The position numbers and the translations under genes are program-made. Of a stretch of 64,000 nt of DNA, positions 8,276 through 17,500 are shown one piece after another. The stretch comes from Gilvimarinus gilvus. Its GTDB lineage: Bacteria > Pseudomonadota > Gammaproteobacteria > Pseudomonadales > Cellvibrionaceae. The stretch lies in the NCBI RefSeq assembly GCF_030518155.1, contig NZ_JAULRU010000418.1:272882-336881 (forward strand), written 5' to 3'. The notes beneath the pieces were generated by a model that made no database searches, was not told where the DNA came from, and worked only from the letters and a program-made list of their open reading frames with translations. Positions within the stretch are counted from its first letter, which is position 1; each line of letters begins with the position of its first letter.

Positions 8276-9826
8276 ATGGATAACAGCATCACCTTGCAAA
8301 TTCTCAGCTTTTTCGCTCTCATCCTTACTCTAGCAATTCTGGGCCTTATTGTTACGGTTATTGTGCTTTACTTTATCGATATTAATCAAAGCACCCACAC
8401 AATTCGACGTAACTACCCTGTTATTGGCCGGTTTCGGTACCTATTTGAGCACTTAGGCGAATTCTTCCGCCAATATTTCTTTGCTATGGATCGTGAGGAG
8501 ATGCCCTTCAATCGAGCTGAACGCTCGTGGGTATACCGCTCGGCTAAAAATATCGACGCCAACATCGCATTCGGCTCTACCCGCGACCTTTCTTCCGCCG
8601 GTACGGTTATGTTTCTGAACGCTGCATTCCCCACCCTGGAAAAAGACGCGGCATTACCTGCCGAGGTCACCATAGGGCCTTATTGCCGCCAGCCTTACAC
8701 CACTAAATCCCTTTTTAACATTAGCGCCATGAGTTATGGCGCGCTATCGGCACCTGCCGTACGCGCTCTTTCCGCTGGAGCCAAACAGGCTGGCTGCTGG
8801 CTGAACACCGGCGAAGGTGGGTTATCTCCTTTCCACCTGGAAGGTGGCTGCGACCTGGTGTTTCAGGTTGGTACGGCCAAATATGGCGTGCGCAATCAAG
8901 AGGGCAAGCTAAGCGATGACAAGCTGCGTAACATCGCCAATCGCGATCAGGTCAAAATGTTCGAGGTAAAACTGAGCCAGGGAGCGAAGCCCGGTAAAGG
9001 TGGCATACTGCCGGCCGAAAAAGTCTCTAAAGAAATTGCAGAAATTCGCGGCATTACTGAAGGTCATGCTTCCATCAGCCCCAATGGGCACCCAGATATT
9101 CGTTCAGTCGATGAACTGCTCGACTTGCTGGAGCATATTCGCGAGATAACCGGCAAGCCGGTTGGTTTTAAATCAGTCATCGGCGACCGTCAATGGTTAA
9201 CCGACCTCGTTAACGCTATAAAGGTGCGCGGAATTGACCGGGCACCGGACTTTATTACCATTGACAGCTGTGACGGTGGCACAGGTGCTGCACCGCAACC
9301 GCTTATGGATTATGTTGGTCTGCCGCTCAAGGAAAGCTTGCCCTGGGTTTGTGATCTATTGACCCAAAACGGCCTGCGTGAACGTATCCGGGTCATTGCT
9401 TCTGGCAAGTTGATCACTCCGTCAAAAGTGGCTTGGGCAATCGCTTGTGGTGCCGACTTTACCGTCAGTGCTCGCGGTTTTATGTTTGCATTGGGCTGCA
9501 TACAAGCCATGCAGTGCCACAAAAATACCTGCCCAACTGGGGTAACCACTCACGACCCAAAACTCCAACGCGGCCTTGTCCCCACAGACAAAGCGAAGCG
9601 CGTGGCCCATTATCAGCAAAATATGACTTATGGCGTTGGCATGCTAGCCCATGCCTGCGGAGTAGCTGAGCCGAGGCAGCTCAAACGCCAACACGTACAC
9701 ATCGTAACCCAGAGCGGAATGTCGGCCCCTATGAGTCAAATCCACCCGGAGCCGGTACGCCTCATTGACGACGCCAAGGAATCAACCGCCATTCTCGATA
9801 ATTCGATGGAAATCAACAATGAATAG
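8276..9826 (+). CDS. FMN-binding glutamate synthase family oxidoreductase
   Basis: 516 residues from ATG 8276; an in-frame ATG at 8186 overlaps the divergent gene and leaves no room for a leader, though it cannot be excluded. An N-terminal membrane helix (ILSFFALILTLAILGLIVTV) is followed by the Glu_synthase TIM barrel: the segments FNISAMSYGALSAPAVRALS, NTGEGGLSPFHLEGG, FITIDSCDGGTGAAPQPLMD and CPTGVTTHDPKLQRGL match the FMN and cluster-binding regions of GltB. There is no glutaminase domain and no neighbouring gltD, so it is not a complete glutamate synthase. In related stand-alone proteins the substrate is unknown. Confidence 0.88.
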   Translation: MDNSITLQILSFFALILTLAILGLIVTVIVLYFIDINQSTHTIRRNYPVIGRFRYLFEHLGEFFRQYFFAMDREEMPFNRAERSWVYRSAKNIDANIAFGSTRDLSSAGTVMFLNAAFPTLEKDAALPAEVTIGPYCRQPYTTKSLFNISAMSYGALSAPAVRALSAGAKQAGCWLNTGEGGLSPFHLEGGCDLVFQVGTAKYGVRNQEGKLSDDKLRNIANRDQVKMFEVKLSQGAKPGKGGILPAEKVSKEIAEIRGITEGHASISPNGHPDIRSVDELLDLLEHIREITGKPVGFKSVIGDRQWLTDLVNAIKVRGIDRAPDFITIDSCDGGTGAAPQPLMDYVGLPLKESLPWVCDLLTQNGLRERIRVIASGKLITPSKVAWAIACGADFTVSARGFMFALGCIQAMQCHKNTCPTGVTTHDPKLQRGLVPTDKAKRVAHYQQNMTYGVGMLAHACGVAEPRQLKRQHVHIVTQSGMSAPMSQIHPEPVRLIDDAKESTAILDNSMEINNE

Positions 9827-10352
9827 ATACATGACCACTGCATTATTGGCCCTTGTTCTACTGCCCTCTATCCTGAGCGCTCAACCACCGCAAGGGGCCA
9901 GCCCAATCATTCGCGACCTAAGCTGGACCGATGAAAGTTTTCTCAATACCCAGCGCAAACGCATAACCCGCATTGCCAGTGAACAAATTGGCGTACCCAT
10001 ACGGGGCACCAGTGAAGATTTGGCGACACTGCAACGTATCATTGACCGGGAGTTAATAAGCCAAGATGACATATCCATGCAACAAGCACTTGGCGTCGTT
10101 ATGGGCGATGCGATGCTGGCCGCCGAATCACAGTTGCGCTGGAAAGTATATGAAGACAACAGAGGCAACTCGCGCGCCCTGTGCGCCGCAAGCGTTAACG
10201 AATGCCTATTCCCTGTCACTATGCTGTCCCGACGCATGCGAGTGGGCTTAAAGCCTGATGTTAAAAAAATCTATTTAGATGCACTCTATTTAATCGCTGA
10301 AGATCTGCCACAACTACCCTATGGCGGTAAGCGCGAATACTCAATCTACTAG
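9819..10352 (+). CDS. Small secreted protein of unknown function
   Basis: 177 residues from ATG 9819, overlapping the preceding stop by 8 nt, which suggests translational coupling. The N-terminus (MTTALLALVLLPSILSAQPP) is a good signal peptide with a cut after SAQ or nearby, so the mature protein is periplasmic or exported. The mature part is mostly helical and has two Cys (CAASVNEC) that could form a disulphide. I recognise no family. An in-frame ATG at 9765 is buried in the upstream gene and would extend the signal peptide artificially. Confidence 0.7.
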   Translation: MNRYMTTALLALVLLPSILSAQPPQGASPIIRDLSWTDESFLNTQRKRITRIASEQIGVPIRGTSEDLATLQRIIDRELISQDDISMQQALGVVMGDAMLAAESQLRWKVYEDNRGNSRALCAASVNECLFPVTMLSRRMRVGLKPDVKKIYLDALYLIAEDLPQLPYGGKREYSIY

Positions 10353-10371
10353 TTTAGCCGGTTTCAGGTTT

Positions 10372-10944
10372 ATGGAAGCACTGTTTAACTCTACACTCGC
10401 CGTAACCATTGCAGAGATTGGCGACAAAACGCAATTACTGGCGCTGCTGCTTGTGGGGCGATTTGGCAAACCTTTAACCGTTTGTGTCGGCGTTTTCGTA
10501 GCGACTATTATCAACCATGGCATTAGCGCCTATTTAGGCGCGGAATTATCGCATTGGATTCCCAACAACTGGCTGCCCTGGATCATTGGCACCGGTTTTG
10601 CGGCTGTCGCAATCTGGACATTGATACCTGACAGTGTCGATGATGAAACGCCGCGCTATGACAAACTTGGCGCCTTCGGCGCAACCTGCCTACTGTTTTT
10701 TATCGCAGAAATTGGTGATAAAACTCAGATAGCGACGGTGGTATTAGCAGCGCATTATTCTGACGCTATTGTTGCGGTGGTGCTAGGCACCACGCTCGGG
10801 ATGTTGTTGGCAAACATACCAGCCATTTACGGTGGCGCCTGGCTTTTAAAACGCATACCGATCACGATTATTCATCGTATTGCATTTGTTATATTTGCCA
10901 GTTTCGCTTTGCTCAGTTTCTACCAGGGCTATACGGCACTCTAA
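10372..10944 (+). CDS. TMEM165/GDT1 (UPF0016) family cation transporter
   Basis: 190 residues from ATG 10372, six predicted membrane helices. The family-defining ExGD(K/R)T motif occurs twice, in the first helix (EIGDKTQLLALLLVG) and again in the fourth (EIGDKTQIATVVLAA), which is the internal two-fold repeat of GDT1 proteins. Bacterial members such as MneA of Vibrio export Mn2+; animal TMEM165 handles Mn2+ and Ca2+. Mn2+ export is therefore the likely role. No Mn riboswitch (yybP-ykoY type) was recognised upstream. The longer frame from 10321 overlaps the previous gene and is less likely. Confidence 0.9.
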   Translation: MEALFNSTLAVTIAEIGDKTQLLALLLVGRFGKPLTVCVGVFVATIINHGISAYLGAELSHWIPNNWLPWIIGTGFAAVAIWTLIPDSVDDETPRYDKLGAFGATCLLFFIAEIGDKTQIATVVLAAHYSDAIVAVVLGTTLGMLLANIPAIYGGAWLLKRIPITIIHRIAFVIFASFALLSFYQGYTAL

Positions 10945-11028
10945 ATACTGTCTTTTGCATCGGCAAATTTTTACAACGAGCGCCTTGTCGCAACATCCAT
11001 GCTGCACCGCTGATACCACGGTAGAACA

Positions 11029-11418
11029 TTATAGGTGAGCTCGGATGGCCTCAGCCTGCCTCGCCAACTCGTCACCATCAGTGGCTGTCACATTGGCGAA
11101 ATCCAACTCTTGCATCTCGTCCATTGGCACCAAGTGAAGATGCGTATGCGGCACCTCAAGGCCCGCAATAATGACCGCCACTCTGGTCGCCGGAAAAGCT
11201 TTTTGCAAAGCTCTTGCAACCTTCTGACTAACGACGGTCAAATGTGCCATGGTGGCTTCGGGTAAATCGTACCAGTGATCGACTTCCTCTTTGGGAATCA
11301 CCAATACATGACCAGGCTTAAGCGGCCCTATTGTCATAATCGCCACAGCCAGTTCGTCTTCGTAAACAAAATGTCCCGGTATTTCTCTGGCAATAATCTT
11401 TGAGAATATACTCGACAT
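11029..11418 (-). CDS. HIT family protein
   Basis: 129 residues from the ATG at 11418, which has GAGGTGATT immediately upstream; an upstream in-frame start would add an unrelated 25 residues. The histidine-triad motif PHTHLHLVP (HxHxHxx) near the C-terminus and the N-terminal SIFSKIIAREIPGHFVYEDE mark a nucleotide-binding HIT hydrolase of the Hint/Fhit-like bacterial group. These usually hydrolyse nucleoside phosphoramidates or related AMP conjugates. It lies 55 nt downstream of the winged-helix protein gene on the same strand. Confidence 0.92.
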   Translation of the reverse strand: MSSIFSKIIAREIPGHFVYEDELAVAIMTIGPLKPGHVLVIPKEEVDHWYDLPEATMAHLTVVSQKVARALQKAFPATRVAVIIAGLEVPHTHLHLVPMDEMQELDFANVTATDGDELARQAEAIRAHL

Positions 11419-11473
11419 AATCACCTCTTCACCTGAAATCAATGAATTAAATCTTAAATGCTTCGAACCGCCC

Positions 11474-12316
11474 TTAATACACCGCCACACCAATCTTCAT
11501 AAATGCTTTGGTCAATACATCATCGAGTTCTTCGAGCTGATGCTGTTCAATTTCTATAATTGAGCAATGTAAGTGTTTTAATTGTTCGCGCCGTGACAAA
11601 TTAGCAGCGAGCTCTGCGGGACGTGGCGACTGCGGCCAAAACACAATGGCAACATCGATGCCCGGCAGATAAAAATCAACTTGCACAGGATTCTCCGCGC
11701 CACTTTCGCCGTTGGCCGTAAAAGAATAGCCTACCGCATGCACTAACCCCACACTGTACAGCCAATTATCAATCTGCGCCAAGCCGCCAACATGACAGAC
11801 ATGCCCATCCAAACACTGTTTAGCGTCGGGCTTCAGTGCTGCAACCGCTTGCTGCAAGCAAAGATTTTCCAATAGAGATTCCGGCCAGGTCGCGAATGGA
11901 ATCGCTGTCGACTCACTTTCATGCTGCTGGCCCCCAACTTCAAGCCCGCGCTGAGTTACCTGCCAGCCATGTACATAGGGCTTCAGCCAGCCGAGAGTTG
12001 CCAGTAGACGATTCACTAAGCGTGCCGACAAGCCCAATTTTTGCGCAAGGTTGCGTGCTGTTAACGGAGCATCGGGCAGTAACCCCATCACACGATGGTG
12101 GCTTAGAGTCTCGGGCCAAACAATGTACTCTCCGTATTTGGGGTGACTGGCATAAGTGCCCCCCTCAAAACGGCCTTTAGCCGTGAGATGCCACTGGCCT
12201 TCCACTTTGACGATCCAACCACTCCTCGCCAATAAAACAAATAGCTCCTTACTCTCCTTGCCGATTGTTCTAGCCAAAGCCGTTGTCGAAAGGTGCTTAG
12301 GGTGATTGTCCGTCAT
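11474..12316 (-). CDS. Winged-helix protein with degenerate PD-(D/E)xK-like C-terminus
   Basis: A 280-residue protein. The first 140 residues look like two winged-helix units (LSTTALARTIGKESKELFVL and PLTARNLAQKLGLSARLVNR). The last 80 residues (VQVDFYLPGIDVAIVFWPQ, later REQLKHLHCSIIEIEQHQLE) resemble the C-terminal nuclease-like domain of bacterial hypothetical proteins in which D...ExW/K residues are spaced as in PD-(D/E)xK enzymes. Here the usual acidic residue in the second strand is missing (AIVFWP instead of a YIEYWG-type strand), so the site may be inactive. A role in nucleic-acid handling is inference only. Confidence 0.65.
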   Translation of the reverse strand: MTDNHPKHLSTTALARTIGKESKELFVLLARSGWIVKVEGQWHLTAKGRFEGGTYASHPKYGEYIVWPETLSHHRVMGLLPDAPLTARNLAQKLGLSARLVNRLLATLGWLKPYVHGWQVTQRGLEVGGQQHESESTAIPFATWPESLLENLCLQQAVAALKPDAKQCLDGHVCHVGGLAQIDNWLYSVGLVHAVGYSFTANGESGAENPVQVDFYLPGIDVAIVFWPQSPRPAELAANLSRREQLKHLHCSIIEIEQHQLEELDDVLTKAFMKIGVAVY

Positions 12317-12367
12317 CTTATTCCTCGCTTGAATGGGGCCAGATTACCATAAAGGTGAAAATATAGC

Positions 12368-12396
12368 TGGTCAAACCCTAACCAATACCTTATACT
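12368..12396 (+). promoter_or_regulatory. Sigma-70-type promoter of deaD
   Basis: TGGTCA (12368-12373) and TATACT (12391-12396) are separated by exactly 17 bp, matching the -35 and -10 consensus at 4/6 and 5/6 positions. Transcription would start near 12403, giving a leader of about 284 nt before the deaD start. Confidence 0.6.
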
Positions 12397-12402
12397 CCGC
12401 CC

Positions 12403-12686
12403 CCTTCAGTAAAGCCTCACCATCGTTCGGCCATAGCGCCGCTCCCTGTGAAGATCGCATCCTGCGACTTGAGTAGTGTAACGAGGTACTACTGATTGGA
12501 GAAAGAAGCTCCAGGATGTCTACCTTGAGATGTACTTACAGTCCATCCGGCAGGTAATACCTGCATCTGTTATGTGCGAAGGCGTTTGCCTTCAGGAATG
12601 ACACGCAAGGCGCCCTCGCTCCGTAACATGCCCATTAGCGGCTGATTCACTAATACTGGCTCTCTCTGCCAGACTGGAACTATTGA
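12403..12686 (+). promoter_or_regulatory. Long structured 5' leader of deaD
   Basis: No ORF is evident, but several hairpins are. CATCCTG (12458-12464) pairs with CAGGATG (12512-12518) around two inner hairpins, AGTAGT/ACTACT (12472-12477 with 12488-12493) and GGAG/CTCC (12498-12501 with 12509-12512). Further on are GCAGGT-AAT-ACCTGC (12550-12564) and GAAGGC-GTTT-GCCTTC (12578-12593). Cold-inducible helicase genes such as E. coli csdA/deaD carry long regulatory leaders, so a cis-acting role in deaD expression is likely. I cannot assign it to a named RNA family from sequence alone. Confidence 0.55.
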
Positions 12687-14408
12687 ATGCAAAATGAAAA
12701 TGTAACATTTGCCGATTTGGGTTTAACTCAATCGGTGCTCGAAGCCGTGCAAAAAATTGGCTACGAAACCCCCTCTCCTATTCAAGCACAAGCGATCCCT
12801 GCACTCTTATCTGGCCAAGATATTGTTGGCCTGGCGCAAACCGGCACAGGTAAAACCGCCGCTTTTGCTCTGCCTATGCTGTGTCAAATTGACCCGACCA
12901 ACAAAAGCACACAAGCTCTTGTATTGGCGCCAACCCGCGAGCTCGCCATTCAGGTGGCCGAAGCTTTAACCAGTTACGCCAAGGGCCTCAATGGCTTCCA
13001 GGTATTGCCCCTGTACGGCGGCCAGGACATGCGCGGACAACTGCGCCAGCTTAAACGCGGCGCTCAAGTCGTGGTGGGCACGCCAGGACGTGTGATGGAT
13101 CACCTGCGTCGCGGTAGCCTCGACTTGTCCGGCCTGCGCAATCTGGTTCTGGATGAAGCCGATGAAATGCTGCGTATGGGTTTTATCGACGATGTATCGT
13201 GGATTCTGGAGCACACACCTGACACTCGCCAAACGGCACTTTTCTCAGCCACAATGCCAAAAGAAATTCGCCGTGTCGCCAGCACTTACTTGAAAGATCC
13301 ACAAGAGATCAAGGTAGCCCGTGAAAGCAGTACCGGCTCCAATATTAATCAATCTTATTGGACAGTGAGCGGCACCAATAAACTGGACGCTCTAACCCGC
13401 ATCCTCGAAGTTGAAGAGTTTGACGGCGTCATTATTTTCGTTCGCACCAAAACCGCAACGGTAGAACTGGCCGAAAAACTAGAGGCTCGAGGCTACAGCG
13501 CGGCAGCTATTAATGGTGATATGAATCAAGCCCTACGAGAGCGAGCCATCGACCGCCTCAAAACCAATAAGTTGGATATTCTGATTGCAACCGACGTGGC
13601 CGCGCGCGGCATTGATGTTGATCGCGTCAGTCACGTTGTAAACTACGACATTCCCTATGACAGTGAGGCTTACGTACACCGTATTGGCCGCACCGGTCGC
13701 GCCGGCCGCTCGGGCAAAGCAATCCTGTTCGTAGCCCCACGCGAAAAGCGCCTGCTGTACGCCATTGAAAAAATGACTGGCCAGCGCATTGAGCCTATGA
13801 CTCTACCCAGTGGTAGTGCCGTCACCGACGCGCGCACCGGCCAGTTTATGCAAAAGATTACCGATGTATTGCAAGGTGAAGAAGACCTGACCTTTATCGA
13901 CGAGCTACTGGCAAACTACTCTAACGAAACAGGAGAAAGCCCAGAGCGCATCGCAACAGCTTTAGCCTACATGCTGCAAAAAGATCGCCCACTGCAGGTT
14001 AAGTTTGCCGATATTAAACCATCGCGCGAGCGCGAAGGTGGCCAGCGCGGTGATCGTGGTGAACGAGGCGCTGACCGTGGTGGCGAACGTCGTCGTCGCA
14101 GTTCAGCTCCGGAAGAAGGCATGAAGCGCTTTCGCATTGAGGTTGGCCGTACTCACGGTGCACGCCCTGGCGATATTGTTGGCGCCATTGCTAACGAAGC
14201 GGGTTTAAGCAGCAAACAGATTGGCCAGATCAAGTTGTTCGACAACTTCTCGACGCTGGATTTACCGTCGGATCTGTCAGGTTCACAAGAGCAAAAAATT
14301 GCCCGTATCCATGTGCGCGGCCAAGTGTTGTCACTGAGTGCCGACCGGGGCCCAGGTGCCCCACGCAAAGGCAAACCGAAGTTCAAAGGCAAGAAAAAAC
14401 AAGCGTAA
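12687..14408 (+). CDS. deaD: DEAD-box ATP-dependent RNA helicase DeaD/CsdA
   Basis: 573 residues with the full helicase core: Q motif with FADLGL at the N-terminus, motif I AQTGTGKT, Ia PTRELAIQ, II DEAD (VLDEADEMLRMGF), III SAT, IV IIFVRTK, V ATDVAARGIDVD, VI HRIGRTGRAGR. After the core come a helical dimerisation region (about 370-450), an Arg/Gly-rich linker (RGDRGERGADRGGERRRR) and a DbpA-type RNA-binding domain (KRFRIEVGRTHGARPGDIVG on). This is the DeaD/CsdA architecture used in cold-induced ribosome assembly and mRNA decay. It has its own promoter, long leader and terminator, so it is monocistronic. Confidence 0.96.
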   Translation: MQNENVTFADLGLTQSVLEAVQKIGYETPSPIQAQAIPALLSGQDIVGLAQTGTGKTAAFALPMLCQIDPTNKSTQALVLAPTRELAIQVAEALTSYAKGLNGFQVLPLYGGQDMRGQLRQLKRGAQVVVGTPGRVMDHLRRGSLDLSGLRNLVLDEADEMLRMGFIDDVSWILEHTPDTRQTALFSATMPKEIRRVASTYLKDPQEIKVARESSTGSNINQSYWTVSGTNKLDALTRILEVEEFDGVIIFVRTKTATVELAEKLEARGYSAAAINGDMNQALRERAIDRLKTNKLDILIATDVAARGIDVDRVSHVVNYDIPYDSEAYVHRIGRTGRAGRSGKAILFVAPREKRLLYAIEKMTGQRIEPMTLPSGSAVTDARTGQFMQKITDVLQGEEDLTFIDELLANYSNETGESPERIATALAYMLQKDRPLQVKFADIKPSREREGGQRGDRGERGADRGGERRRRSSAPEEGMKRFRIEVGRTHGARPGDIVGAIANEAGLSSKQIGQIKLFDNFSTLDLPSDLSGSQEQKIARIHVRGQVLSLSADRGPGAPRKGKPKFKGKKKQA

Positions 14409-14420
14409 GCTCAATAACAA

Positions 14421-14447
14421 AAAGGCCCGGGATTCCCGGGCCTTTTT
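14421..14447 (+). terminator. Rho-independent terminator of deaD
   Basis: AAAGGCCCGGG-ATT-CCCGGGCCTTTTT: an 11-bp GC-rich stem with a 3-nt loop and a T tract, 12 nt after the deaD stop. The stem also carries an A/T tract on the other side and could act on the converging dnaE transcript. Confidence 0.9.
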
Positions 14448-14586
14448 CATTACAAAACATTTATACATTCAAGTCACTGCCAATCCGATTAACATCGTGC
14501 TAGCACACAGAACTTACTGATTGACTCAACTCCAATGGCAACAATATTCGACTAACCGTAACCGACGCTTTAAGTTGCGTGATAAG

Positions 14587-17500
14587 TTAGGCGTATTGTA
14601 GCTTAACCGAACCCGCGCCAAAGTCATCTCGCAACCGCTGCAGCAACTCGTCTTCCGGGCGCACACTCCACTCGCCGCCCAATACGATCTGACACTTTGC
14701 ATCTGAGCGATGATAATCAATAATTATTGGACAACGCCCATCGCGATAAGGCTCTAAACACTGCTGCAAGGTTTGCCCCAGTGAGTTATTAAGGTCACCC
14801 GCGTTGAGGACAAGCTTTAACGCCCTCGCCTTATCTTGCCGAACCTCAGCAAGAGGCTTAACCGAATCGGCTGACATCTTTAATGCATTGCTGTAATCAT
14901 CGAATTTAGCCTGGCCTTCAATTACCAATAAGGCATCCTTCACCAATAGTTCGCGACATTCATTGAAAGTATCGGAGAACACGGCAATCTCAATACGACC
15001 GGTGCGATCGTCGAGTGTGATAAATGCCATAGTGTCGCCGCGCTTGGTTTTCATGGTGCGCGTCGCCACCACCAATCCACCCACTCTCTGTGCGTTCTTA
15101 TCGGCGGCAAGGTTGCTTATTCTGGTTGAGACAAGGTGATTGATTTCCTGCTCGTACTCATCAATCGGGTGGCCTGTCAGGTAAAGTCCTAGAGTCTCGT
15201 TTTCTGCCTGTAGTCGCTCTTTCATCGACCAGGGACGCACACGGGTAAACTCGCTGTAAGTATCTTCCAGACTCTGAGAAGTCGGAATAACTTCACCGAA
15301 CAAGTCGGTCATACCGGCATTTGCATTAGCCGCGCTTTGCTCCGCTGTTTTTACCGCTTCGGTAATCGCTGCAAACATTACGGCGCGATCCTGATCAAGA
15401 CCGCGTCCCGGCCCCAGGTTATCGGCCGCACCTGAACGTATCACAGCCTCAAGCGCACGCTTATTGACCTTGCGTGCATCCACTCTTGCACAAAAATCAA
15501 ATAAATCTTTAAAAGGGCCACCTTCACTACGCGCCGCAATAATGCTGTCCACCGGCCCTTCACCCAGCCCCTTAATTGCACCAAGCCCATAAATAATATT
15601 GTTGTCATCGTCGACGGTGAACTTGAGTTCGCCACGATTCACATCCGGCGGCAAGAGTGTCAGGCCCATATTGCGACACTCTTCAATAAAGGTAACCACC
15701 TTGTCGGTCTTATCCATATCCGAACTCATGGTGGCCGCCATAAAATGAGCCGGGTAATGTGTTTTAAGCCACGCGGTCTGATAAGAGACCAGAGCATAGG
15801 CGGCCGAGTGAGATTTGTTAAAACCGTAGCCGGCAAACTTTTCAACCAGATCAAAGATCTTCATTGCCAGCGTTGCATCAATTCCCTTGGACTTGGCACC
15901 CTCTTCAAAGCTTACCCGCTGCTTTGCCATCTCTTCGGGTTTTTTCTTACCCATTGCACGACGCAACAAATCAGCGCCACCGAGACTGTAACCGGCAAGC
16001 TCCTGCGCGATCTGCATCACCTGCTCTTGGTATACGATAACGCCATAGGTTGGCTTTAGTATTGGCTCTAAGAATTCATGCTGGTATTTCGCGTCGGGAT
16101 AAGCCACCTCGGCCTTGCCGTGCTTGCGGTTCACAAAGTCGGTAACCATGCCCGAGTCGAGCGGACCTGGACGGAACAAGGCCACCAGGGCAATCATGTC
16201 TTCCAGGTTATCGGGCTTCAGCCGTTTAATCAGATCCTTCATGCCACGCGACTCAAGCTGAAACACCGCCGTGGTTTCCGCGCGCTTCAGTAATTTGAAC
16301 GTCTCGGCGTCCTGTAAGTCAATTTCTTCAATGATTAGTGGGGGGAGGTCTTGTTTACCGCGCTGAGCATTAATCATCTCCATGGCCCAGTCGATAATCG
16401 TGAGTGTGCGCAGCCCCAAAAAGTCAAACTTTACAAGGCCAGCCTCTTCCACATCATTCTTATCGTACTGGGTGACCAACCCTTTACCGTTCTCATCACA
16501 GTACAGGGGGGAGAAGTCGGTCAACTTGTTAGGGGCAATCACTACACCCCCGGCGTGCTTACCCACGTTGCGGGTTAAGCCTTCAAGCTTAACCGCCATT
16601 TCCCAAATTTCCTGGGCGTCGGCATCGGTCTCTAGCATTTCACGAAGTTGTTCGACTTCTTCCAATGCGGCTTTCAGAGTCATGCCTGGTGTCGGGGGTA
16701 TCAACTTGGAGAGCTTATCGGCCAAGCCGTAGGACTTACCCAATACCCGGGCGACATCGCGTACCACAGCCTTTGCCGCCATGGTGCCGAACGTAATAAT
16801 CTGACTTACCGCCTCGCGCCCATACGCGTCCGCCACATAACTAATGACGCGATCGCGGTTCTCCATGCAAAAATCAACGTCGAAGTCAGGCATGGAAACC
16901 CGCTCAGGATTCAAAAAACGCTCAAACAGCAAGTCGTATTGCAGTGGATCAAGATCGGTAATTTTCAGGGAGTAAGCGACCAGCGAGCCCGCACCAGAAC
17001 CCCGGCCAGGCCCGACAGGAATGGCGTTATCTTTTGCCCACTGGATAAAATCCATTACGATTAGAAAGTACCCGGGAAACCCCATCTGTAGGATAATATC
17101 AAGCTCGAAACGCAAGCGGTCCAGATACAATGCCCGCTTACTGTCTCGCTCAGGATCATCGGCAGCAAGGATCTTTTCAAGCCGTGCCTCAAGGCCGTCG
17201 TGGCACACTTTTTCGAAGAACTGGTTTTCCGTCAATCCTTCGGGAATCGGGTATTGTGGTAAAAAATACTCACCCAAATGAATATTGACGTTGCATCTTT
17301 TAGCGATCTCTACCGAGTTGGCCAGTGCTTCCGGTATATCACTGAACAGTTCCTGCATTTCTTCGCCACTTCGCAAGTACTGCTGATCACTGTAGCGCCG
17401 CTCACGACGTGGGTCATCAAGAGCTCGCCCCTCTGCAATGCATACGCGAGCCTCATGGACTTCAAAGTCATCCGCACTTAAAAACCGAACATCATTAGTC

